Shown one piece after another: positions 1 through 4,232 of a stretch of 5,370 bases of DNA. Source of the stretch: Methanobacteriota archaeon (GTDB taxonomy: Archaea; Iainarchaeota; Iainarchaeia; JAADDC01); NCBI GenBank assembly GCA_015662385.1, contig DQUH01000004.1, positions 1 through 5,370 of the forward strand. Direction: 5' to 3'. The notes under the pieces were generated by a model, which was not told the origin of the DNA, ran no database searches, and worked only from the letters and a program-made list of their open reading frames with translations. Positions within the stretch are counted from its first letter, which is position 1; every line of letters starts with the position of its first letter. A program made the translations under genes and the position numbers.

Positions 1-66
1 CTTTTTCAGGTCGTCCCCCTTTACCGGCTGGGCGGGCAGAAACGAAAACCTGGGGGGCTCCATCAT
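1..66 (-). CDS. 5' end of an unrecognised protein gene, continuing off the left edge
   Basis: Only the first 22 codons are visible, running leftward and still open at base 1. The frame begins with two consecutive ATG codons (66-64 and 63-61), followed by a short proline-rich N-terminus (MMEPPRFSFLPAQPVKGDDL). I prefer the first ATG because a TATAAAAA element on the same strand is centred about 26 bases upstream. That is the normal archaeal TATA-to-start distance, so transcription should begin at or next to this ATG and the message would be leaderless. No Shine-Dalgarno sequence precedes it, which agrees. There is no signal peptide or membrane segment in the visible part. Too little is present to name a family. 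The gene lies downstream of the tRNA-Ala gene on the same strand but has its own promoter. Confidence 0.6.
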   Translation of the reverse strand, partial: MMEPPRFSFLPAQPVKGDDLKK

Positions 67-87
67 AGGAAAGAATGCGCGTGGCTG

Positions 88-95
88 TTTTTATA
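88..95 (-). promoter_or_regulatory. TATA box of the leftmost gene (leaderless promoter)
   Basis: On the minus strand this reads TATAAAAA, a near-ideal archaeal TATA box in an otherwise GC-rich stretch. Its centre is about 26 bases from the first ATG of the partial gene at base 66, which predicts a transcript with essentially no 5' leader. The other promoters in this window predict leaders of about 20-25 bases with Shine-Dalgarno sequences, so this one differs in type. Confidence 0.6.
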
Positions 96-126
96 GCATA
101 GGCGCTTCCTGTTACCACGGAACAGT

Positions 127-130
127 GAAA
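127..130 (-). terminator. Short T-tract after the tRNA-Ala gene
   Basis: The minus strand downstream of the tRNA reads TATTTTCAC, giving a run of four T residues within 7 bases of the mature 3' end. Archaeal RNA polymerase can terminate at T-tracts, but this one is short. A weak hairpin (CTGTT/AACAG arms, 125-121 and 113-109) follows without a T-run. The call is tentative. Confidence 0.25.
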
Positions 131-133
131 ATA

Positions 134-207
134 TGGACCCGCCGGGATTTGAACCCGGGGCCTCCCGCGTGCGAGGCGGGCGCTCTGCCGGACTGAGCTA
201 CGGGCCC
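134..207 (-). tRNA. tRNA-Ala, anticodon CGC
   Basis: The minus strand folds into a full 74-base cloverleaf. The acceptor stem is GGGCCCG/CGGGTCC, the D stem GCTC/GAGC, the anticodon stem CCCGC/GCGGG with loop CTCGCAC, and the T stem CCGGG/CCCGG with loop TTCAAAT. The anticodon CGC reads the alanine codon GCG. The acceptor stem contains the G3-U70 wobble pair, the defining alanine identity element, and the discriminator base is A, so the assignment is secure from two independent features. CCA is not encoded: the discriminator is followed by TAT. There is no intron in the anticodon loop. Of 21 stem pairs, 19 are G-C, one A-U and one G-U. It lies on the same strand as the ATPase gene upstream, 35 bases beyond its stop codon. 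Confidence 0.97.
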
Positions 208-232
208 ACCGATAAGTGTTCAGTAACGAACA

Positions 233-242
233 TTTTTAATAA
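233..242 (-). promoter_or_regulatory. Putative TATA box of the tRNA-Ala gene
   Basis: The minus strand reads TTATTAAAAA directly after the TGA stop of the ATPase gene (245-243). Its centre is about 30 bases from the first base of the mature tRNA (207), so a start near 211 would give a leader of roughly 4 bases. This placement suits an archaeal tRNA promoter. The tRNA could additionally be transcribed by read-through from the sepF operon, since no strong terminator separates them. Confidence 0.45.
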
Positions 243-950
243 TCAAAACGTTTCCACTTCCATACCGTTTTTATCTATCCAGACACTGAGCGTATCGATG
301 GGGTGCCTCGTGGACCGGAGCTTCGTGATCTTTAAACCTCTCTGGGTAACACCGCCCGCGTCCGTATAGTAAAAAAGATCGAACACGCCGTCAGCAAGGG
401 CCTCGTATATAGGGTTGGCCGGATCCGATGGGCTCGCCACCATATAAATTAAGACATTCAGGGACTTTGCAATGTCGTTCAACGTCCGGACGACGGGGAG
501 GACAGCAGGACAGAGCTGCAAACCATTATTTATCCCGAGGGCGCCCAGCAGATAGTAAGATATGGTGGTCATGGAGTCTATTGCCAGCCTTTTAGCACCC
601 ACAGACTTTATTATATACTCCAAGCGCTGCCTAAGGGTGTCCACCCTGTCGGGATGAAACCGTTCGTACTCGCTCTCGGAGAGGTGGTAGATGTAAAACT
701 TGCGGTCCTTTTGCAACGCGCCTATGTTCCAGCCAAAGGTGGCGGAATACCACGTGATGTTCTGGGGGGCTTCGTTGAAGGTGAAGTAAATGCTCGGCTC
801 GTCGTGCAGGGCGGCATAGTACAGGGACTGGAGCACAAAAACAGTTTTGCCTGTTCCCGGCCCTCCGCGGACGAGAATGATGGACCCCTCAGGGGGACCG
901 CCCTCTATCTGGCCGTCAAGCCCGTGTATGTATGTGGGTACCCTTTTCAT
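243..950 (-). CDS. KaiC/RadA-type RecA-superfamily ATPase, single domain
   Basis: This 235-residue protein is one KaiC-like ATPase domain. Walker A is GGPGTGKT at residues 29-36, and Walker B ends in LAID at 122-125. The segment IYFTFNEAPQNI (54-65) followed by FGWN aligns with the catalytic region of KaiC. The usual pair of catalytic glutamates is here Asn59-Glu60, so the first is lost and the second kept. Near the end, KLRSTRH (210-216) matches the KaiC-type K-[ML]-R-x-[TS]-[RK]-H segment. Full KaiC has two such domains; this protein has one and lacks KaiC's phosphorylation tail, as is common for archaeal single-domain homologues of unknown role. I chose ATG at 950 over TTG at 965 because a GGTGA Shine-Dalgarno lies 4 bases before the ATG. 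That motif contains the TGA stop of the preceding gene, so translation is probably coupled. It is third in the sepF operon. ATP binding is near certain; the biological role is not known. Confidence 0.9.
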   Translation of the reverse strand: MKRVPTYIHGLDGQIEGGPPEGSIILVRGGPGTGKTVFVLQSLYYAALHDEPSIYFTFNEAPQNITWYSATFGWNIGALQKDRKFYIYHLSESEYERFHPDRVDTLRQRLEYIIKSVGAKRLAIDSMTTISYYLLGALGINNGLQLCPAVLPVVRTLNDIAKSLNVLIYMVASPSDPANPIYEALADGVFDLFYYTDAGGVTQRGLKITKLRSTRHPIDTLSVWIDKNGMEVETF

Positions 951-954
951 AAAA

Positions 955-1674
955 TCACCGGCCAAACAGCCTGAACACGCCTGCCCACCACAGCAAAAAC
1001 ATCAAAGTCAATGCGAGCAAAAGCCAGGCGACCCAGCGGGGGATGTTTAGCATATCGGCGAGGAGGTTTATATATTTAACCCAGGCGGAAGGTTGCTTCA
1101 GCTCAGACAGCACCTCCCCCGTAATCTCATACCAGCCACGCTCGCGCACTGGGACCTTTTCAGCACCAAAGAGCATACCCGAAACGCCGTCAACATCCAA
1201 ACGGTAGCTGCCAGAATGGACGTCCACCCAGACCCGCCACACAGGCCAAAATAATATCTCTCCCCCCAGCACCTTTATGTTCTGCCGCGGGATGCCCAGC
1301 ATTGCTGACAGTTTTACAGCAGCCACTTCCCGCGCTTCGTCCTTGGAAAGAACGGGCTGCTTCACCTCCATTTTGTACGAGTGGCGCGTCTCCCTTACGA
1401 GTTCAACAGGCATCTCCTCGAGAACGTAGGGGATGGACTCCCATACGTTGCCGTTGGTGGCGTCAACGGCGATCCTGCCGTTCAGCTCCTTGACGACAAC
1501 ACCGTTTTCCTCAAAGAATGCTTCGTAGGTGAAAAGGTAGACGGGAACGTACACAAGCTTGGTGGTACCCGCCGTGAAGCGGTGCCAATGCTTCTTTTTC
1601 AGAGTATCGGCTACAACTTTCGAAACGGACTCGAGGGGAAAGGAAAGGACGGGGGCAGGGTACTGGAGCTTCAT
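955..1674 (-). CDS. Tail-anchored protein with two PepSY-like modules, function unknown
   Basis: The protein has 239 residues. No signal peptide is visible at the N-terminus, while one strong hydrophobic segment lies at about residues 214-234 (WVAWLLLALTLMFLLWW core), followed by only a few residues ending in RLFGR. It therefore looks like a C-terminally anchored membrane protein with most of its mass in the cytoplasm. The soluble part carries two related modules. The first (about 40-78) has YVPVYLFTYEAF then VDATNGNVW. The second (about 140-169) has FWPVWRVWV then VDGVSGMLF, preceded by a helical stretch beginning LSKDEAREVA. This pattern resembles PepSY-type folds (x-P-V-W-x-V, then D-A-x-T-G), but I do not recognise a named family. 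The same ordered module pair occurs in the HerA-like protein at 4229-5370. The ATG overlaps the sepF stop as ATGA, so it is translated from the same message as sepF. Confidence 0.85.
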   Translation of the reverse strand: MKLQYPAPVLSFPLESVSKVVADTLKKKHWHRFTAGTTKLVYVPVYLFTYEAFFEENGVVVKELNGRIAVDATNGNVWESIPYVLEEMPVELVRETRHSYKMEVKQPVLSKDEAREVAAVKLSAMLGIPRQNIKVLGGEILFWPVWRVWVDVHSGSYRLDVDGVSGMLFGAEKVPVRERGWYEITGEVLSELKQPSAWVKYINLLADMLNIPRWVAWLLLALTLMFLLWWAGVFRLFGR

Positions 1675-2030
1675 TGCGACCTACGTTTTACAATCTTTAT
1701 ACCCGGCGGAGTTATCAGGACGTAGAACTCCGTTATCCTCGCTATGTCGCCCCCCATTCCCAAGACCGATTCCTTTATGCGGGAGATCACGTCCTTAAGG
1801 CCCACGGCGTTTTTGGTTGCGAGGGGCCTTATGTTCAGTAAGACTATGTTGTTCTTGTTTATTTCAGCCATAACCTTGTCGTAATCCTGCACGGAGTTAA
1901 GCGCAAGGGGGCGGACGTAGCGCTCGGCTTCTTCTTCCACCACTTCGTCTTCATCACCGAGGGAATTGAGGAGCTCCTCGATATCAGGCTCGTCCCGACC
2001 ACCGCCAAAGATCTTGTCCAGGAAGCCCAT
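1671..2030 (-). CDS. sepF: Archaeal SepF, membrane anchor of FtsZ
   Basis: The protein has 119 residues, typical of archaeal SepF (the COG2450/DUF552 group). The N-terminus MGFLDKIF is the short amphipathic membrane-targeting helix of the family. An acidic, low-complexity linker follows (about 13-36). The compact core (about 37-114) contains VRPLAL, NIVLLNIRPL and the conserved GGDIARI-x-x-x-x-VLITPPGI ending. In archaea that use FtsZ, SepF tethers FtsZ filaments to the membrane at midcell; the work in Haloferax and Methanobrevibacter established this. Start choice: the ATG at 2030 is preceded by GAGGTGGTG, a good Shine-Dalgarno, about 5 bases away. It is the first gene of a three-gene leftward operon; its TGA overlaps the next ATG. 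It is divergent from cdc6 across about 70 bases. FtsZ itself is not in this window. Confidence 0.93.
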   Translation of the reverse strand: MGFLDKIFGGGRDEPDIEELLNSLGDEDEVVEEEAERYVRPLALNSVQDYDKVMAEINKNNIVLLNIRPLATKNAVGLKDVISRIKESVLGMGGDIARITEFYVLITPPGIKIVKRRSQ

Positions 2031-2035
2031 TTCAA

Positions 2036-2044
2036 CACCACCTC
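2036..2044 (-). promoter_or_regulatory. Shine-Dalgarno of sepF
   Basis: The minus strand reads GAGGTGGTG, complementary to the archaeal 16S rRNA 3' end over GAGGTG. It sits 5 bases before the ATG at 2030 and fixes that start. Confidence 0.6.
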
Positions 2045-2051
2045 ATTAACA

Positions 2052-2059
2052 CTATTAAG
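2052..2059 (+). promoter_or_regulatory. Putative TATA box of cdc6
   Basis: The element CTATTAAG is centred about 47 bases before the cdc6 ATG at 2102. Transcription would start near 2081 and give a leader of about 21 bases carrying the AGGTGG Shine-Dalgarno at 2091-2096. It is weaker than a perfect TATA box. The predicted start falls on top of the opposing sepF TATA box (2077-2084), so the two promoters overlap. Confidence 0.4.
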
Positions 2060-2076
2060 AACATCTCGCCAAAGGA

Positions 2077-2084
2077 ATTAATAA
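2077..2084 (-). promoter_or_regulatory. Putative TATA box of the sepF operon
   Basis: The minus strand reads TTATTAAT, centred about 50 bases before the sepF ATG. A start about 26 bases downstream, near 2054, would give a 24-base leader holding the sepF Shine-Dalgarno. That start lies on the cdc6 TATA box at 2052-2059, so pre-initiation complexes for the two genes would occupy the same DNA. Confidence 0.45.
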
Positions 2085-2101
2085 CGGTATAGGTGGGGGG
2101 A

Positions 2102-3313
2102 ATGGCAGAGGACAGCATTTTGGAAATCTTCAACAGGCACGTCAAAAGAAACGGCGTCTTCAAAAACCGTGACGCGCTGTCGCCCCACTATATTCCGTCA
2201 AACCTCCCGTACAGGGAAGAACAGGTCAAGGAGCTTTCAGAAACAGTCGCCCCCATTCTCTCGGGGAGAAAGCCCGAGAACGTGTTCATATACGGCAAGA
2301 CAGGTACGGGCAAAACTGTTGTGACGAGGTACGTCCTTAAAAGGCTCGGAGAGTTCGCGAAGGAGAGGGAAATCCCGGTCAACACGGTGTACATAAACTG
2401 CCGCATCCACAACACCCGTTCGAGCGTGTTCATAAAAATAGGGCGCGAGCTCCTGCCCGACGACAACTTCCTTGGACTGTCCACCGCGTACATATACGAG
2501 AGGATACTCGGGAAGGTCCGGGAGGCGGATATCCGGCTCATGGTCGTCCTGGACGAGATAGACAAACTGAAAGGGATATCTGAAACGGTATATGCGCTTA
2601 ACAGGGCTAACGACGAGCTGGAAAAAGGTTCCATATCCATCATAGGGATTTCTAACGTGCTCACACTCAAAGACTCCCTGGACCCGCGGACAAAGTCCAC
2701 CCTCTGCCAGCGGGAGATGATATTCCCCCCCTACAACGCAGAAGGGCTGAGAAAAATACTGGAAGACAGGGCAAAAGAGGGGTTCAGGGAGGGGGCCGTC
2801 AGCGATGGGGCCATCGCGCTGGCGGCTGCGTACGCGGCGAGACAGTCCGGCGACGCAAGGTACGCCCTCCAGCTGCTACTCCGCGCGGGGGACATCGCTG
2901 AGGAAGAGGGGGCCAGCGCCGTGACGGAGGAACACGTGGAAAAGGCGAAAGAACGTGTTGAGGAAGATATAATACTGGAGATGATTGAAGCGCTGCCGGA
3001 GCAGGAGCAGATCCTCCTGCTGGCAATGGCTAAGCTGGTACTTGCTAAAAAGGGGCAGAAGACCCTCGGATCCGGAGAGGTGGTGATCACTTCCGGGGAA
3101 GCGTACGAAGCGTACAGCAAGCTGGCGAGGGAGCTGGGGAAAGACCCCGTTTCAGACCGCTGGTTCAGGGAATACATATCAGAGCTGGCGATGTACGGAA
3201 TACTGAACGTCGTCCAGGCGGGAAAGGGTTTCAGGGGAAACACGCGGATAATCAAGCTCTTGTTCAGCCCGGTGAAGATCGCGGACGTCCTCCAGCGGGT
3301 GCTGGTAGCGTAG
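2102..3313 (+). CDS. cdc6: Orc1/Cdc6 replication initiator, AAA+ ATPase with winged helix
   Basis: This 403-residue protein has the normal length and order of archaeal Orc1/Cdc6, which binds replication origins and helps load the MCM helicase. The family N-terminal motif LPYREEQ is at residues 35-41. Walker A is GKTGTGKT at 65-72 and Walker B is VVLDEID at 148-154. Sensor 1 is IGISN at 181-185, the DPRTKSTL arginine-containing segment is at 194-201, and sensor 2 is SGDAR with Arg253. A winged-helix DNA-binding domain occupies roughly 295-390. All expected catalytic residues are present. I chose ATG at 2102 rather than the in-frame GTG at 2093: that GTG lies inside the AGGTGG Shine-Dalgarno (2091-2096), which is ideally placed for the ATG. 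The coding frame ends in three consecutive stop codons, TAG TAA TAA. It is divergent from sepF. Archaeal origins often lie next to such genes, but I see no clear origin-recognition boxes here. Confidence 0.97.
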   Translation: MAEDSILEIFNRHVKRNGVFKNRDALSPHYIPSNLPYREEQVKELSETVAPILSGRKPENVFIYGKTGTGKTVVTRYVLKRLGEFAKEREIPVNTVYINCRIHNTRSSVFIKIGRELLPDDNFLGLSTAYIYERILGKVREADIRLMVVLDEIDKLKGISETVYALNRANDELEKGSISIIGISNVLTLKDSLDPRTKSTLCQREMIFPPYNAEGLRKILEDRAKEGFREGAVSDGAIALAAAYAARQSGDARYALQLLLRAGDIAEEEGASAVTEEHVEKAKERVEEDIILEMIEALPEQEQILLLAMAKLVLAKKGQKTLGSGEVVITSGEAYEAYSKLARELGKDPVSDRWFREYISELAMYGILNVVQAGKGFRGNTRIIKLLFSPVKIADVLQRVLVA

Positions 3314-3323
3314 TAATAAAAAG
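3314..3323 (+). promoter_or_regulatory. Putative TATA box of the L44e gene
   Basis: TAATAAAAAG, immediately after the cdc6 TAG, is centred about 47 bases before the L44e ATG at 3366. A start near 3344 would give a leader of about 22 bases containing the GGTGG Shine-Dalgarno at 3356-3360. This matches the geometry of the other promoters in the window. The two extra cdc6 stop codons form part of this element. Confidence 0.4.
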
Positions 3324-3324
3324 C

Positions 3325-3330
3325 TTTTTT
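3325..3330 (+). terminator. T-tract terminator after cdc6
   Basis: A run of six T residues begins 11 bases after the first cdc6 stop codon. It forms the right arm of the small A-T palindrome AAAAAGCTTTTT (3318-3329). T-tracts are the main intrinsic termination signal in archaea. The palindrome's A-rich left arm also belongs to the probable L44e TATA box, so the termination and initiation signals are interleaved. Confidence 0.45.
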
Positions 3331-3365
3331 GACTAGAATGCTACGTTGTCCAAGCGGTGGTAGTT

Positions 3366-3668
3366 ATGAAAATCCCGAAAGCCGTCAAGCTTTACTGTCC
3401 AAAATGTGGAAAGCACACTGAACACACCATCAAAGAATTCAAAAAGAAGCAGCCCCGCGGGCTGTCCTGGGGTGAACGGCACAAGAAGGCAAAGAAGATA
3501 AAGGGGTACGGAGCAAACAAGATAAAGGCCCACAAAGTCACCCAGGTGTACAAGCAGAACAAGCGCCCCACCTTCGTCGCAAAATGCAAGGACTGTGGCC
3601 GTCAGCACCACTTCGTCATACCCAAGCGCATGAAAAAGCCAGAAATTGTTTCAATAACAGGGCGCTGA
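3366..3668 (+). CDS. rpl44e: Ribosomal protein L44e (eL42) of the large subunit
   Basis: This 100-residue, very basic protein has the L44e layout. MKIPK opens the protein, a CPKC zinc knuckle (Cys11, Cys14) is followed by GKHTEH, a long lysine-rich middle contains KGYGAN, and a second knuckle CKDC (Cys74, Cys77) completes a four-cysteine zinc ribbon. The family member binds near the E site of the large ribosomal subunit. It is slightly longer than the usual archaeal protein of a little over 90 residues because of a few extra residues in the middle and at the C-terminus. I chose ATG at 3366. The in-frame GTG at 3357 lies inside the GGTGG Shine-Dalgarno (3356-3360), which is 5 bases from the ATG. 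In many Euryarchaeota this gene is followed by rps27e and translation factor genes; here it stands alone and its stop abuts the stop of the convergent gene. Confidence 0.95.
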   Translation: MKIPKAVKLYCPKCGKHTEHTIKEFKKKQPRGLSWGERHKKAKKIKGYGANKIKAHKVTQVYKQNKRPTFVAKCKDCGRQHHFVIPKRMKKPEIVSITGR

Positions 3669-4232
3669 TTACTTAAACGCCAAAACTTTTTCTGGTGGTT
3701 CTAAATATATCCCCACGTCGATGACCCCGGGCACATCGCGTAGCACGTGGGTAAGGTGGAAGAAATCGTCTTCTTCCGGCACCAGCCGCACCAGAACGTG
3801 CCCCATGTAGTTCCTCCATTTATCCTCCACCGTTCCGTAAAGGGACAGCTCGTCAAGGGTGTATTCGAGGAACTGGGGGACGGCCTCCACCAAGAACTTC
3901 TTCTCGCTGTTTGTGACGAAGACCCACACGTGCTCCGCCATCTTGGACATTATGCGGTCGGCGAACACCGATGCAGTCTGGGACTGGAGGAAATAGTCGG
4001 GACCCCTGTACTCTGCCTGGAGGATGAAGTACGTGGGGTAGCCGCGGGCGGTGGGAATCCCCAGATCCAGCGCCCGCTGCGTCTGGAGGGGGGAGAGGGG
4101 TATGATGCGCAGATCGCCCCCGCCGGCGTTAACATGGGCGACCGCGTTTATCAGCTCCTCCTCGTAACGCCCCCCCGATATGGAGATCGTCCCCTTCCTC
4201 GGGAGGATATCCGCAAAGTCCACCGGGCTCAT
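3669..4232 (-). CDS. Hypothetical protein in operon with the HerA-like ATPase
   Basis: The 187-residue protein is not one I recognise. No signal peptide, membrane segment, zinc knuckle or nucleotide-binding loop is visible. It looks like a soluble mixed alpha/beta protein. The N-terminal half has SISGGRYEEELINAVAHVN (17-35) and PLSPLQTQRALDLGIP (45-60). A second part (80-130) is predicted helical with one strand at HVWVFVTN (101-108). The last third, HVLVRLVPEEDDFFHLTHVL (145-164) then VPGVIDVGIYLEP, has the strand-helix-strand look of a ferredoxin-like or ACT-like unit, but this is only a shape impression. The ATG overlaps the stop of the upstream ATPase gene as ATGA and has GGAGGGT in front of it, so the two proteins are made from one message and probably act in the same process. 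Its TAA (3671-3669) touches the TGA of L44e with no spacer. Confidence 0.85.
   Translation of the reverse strand: MSPVDFADILPRKGTISISGGRYEEELINAVAHVNAGGGDLRIIPLSPLQTQRALDLGIPTARGYPTYFILQAEYRGPDYFLQSQTASVFADRIMSKMAEHVWVFVTNSEKKFLVEAVPQFLEYTLDELSLYGTVEDKWRNYMGHVLVRLVPEEDDFFHLTHVLRDVPGVIDVGIYLEPPEKVLAFK

Noticed and set aside
109..125. Small inverted repeat CTGTT/AACAG between the tRNA and the leftmost gene.
   Set aside because: The 5-base arms with a 7-base loop are too weak, and no T-run follows on either strand, so neither a terminator nor a regulatory site can be supported.
134..207. The tRNA gene as an integration site for a mobile element.
   Set aside because: I see no repeat of the tRNA 3' end elsewhere in the window, and no integrase, transposase or compositional break.
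250..258. GTTTCCACT resembles part of an archaeal origin recognition box, and the window contains an Orc1/Cdc6 gene.
   Set aside because: It is a single short partial match inside the last codons of the ATPase gene, with no second copy, no adjoining G-string in the right place and no AT-rich unwinding region. It is most likely chance.
654..974. A 106-codon plus-strand frame opposite the ATPase gene.
   Set aside because: It is the mirror of the Walker A region of a clear KaiC-like protein and shows no ribosome-binding site or family features.
2091..2100. AGGTGGGGGG beside cdc6 as a G-string of an origin recognition box.
   Set aside because: It serves as the cdc6 Shine-Dalgarno, and no inverted or repeated box core accompanies it in the short gap.
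2188..3255. Two long open frames antisense to cdc6 (2188-2700 and 2731-3255, minus strand).
   Set aside because: Their products are serine-rich and have the composition of a mirrored GC-rich gene; the opposite strand encodes an unambiguous Orc1/Cdc6 with all motifs.
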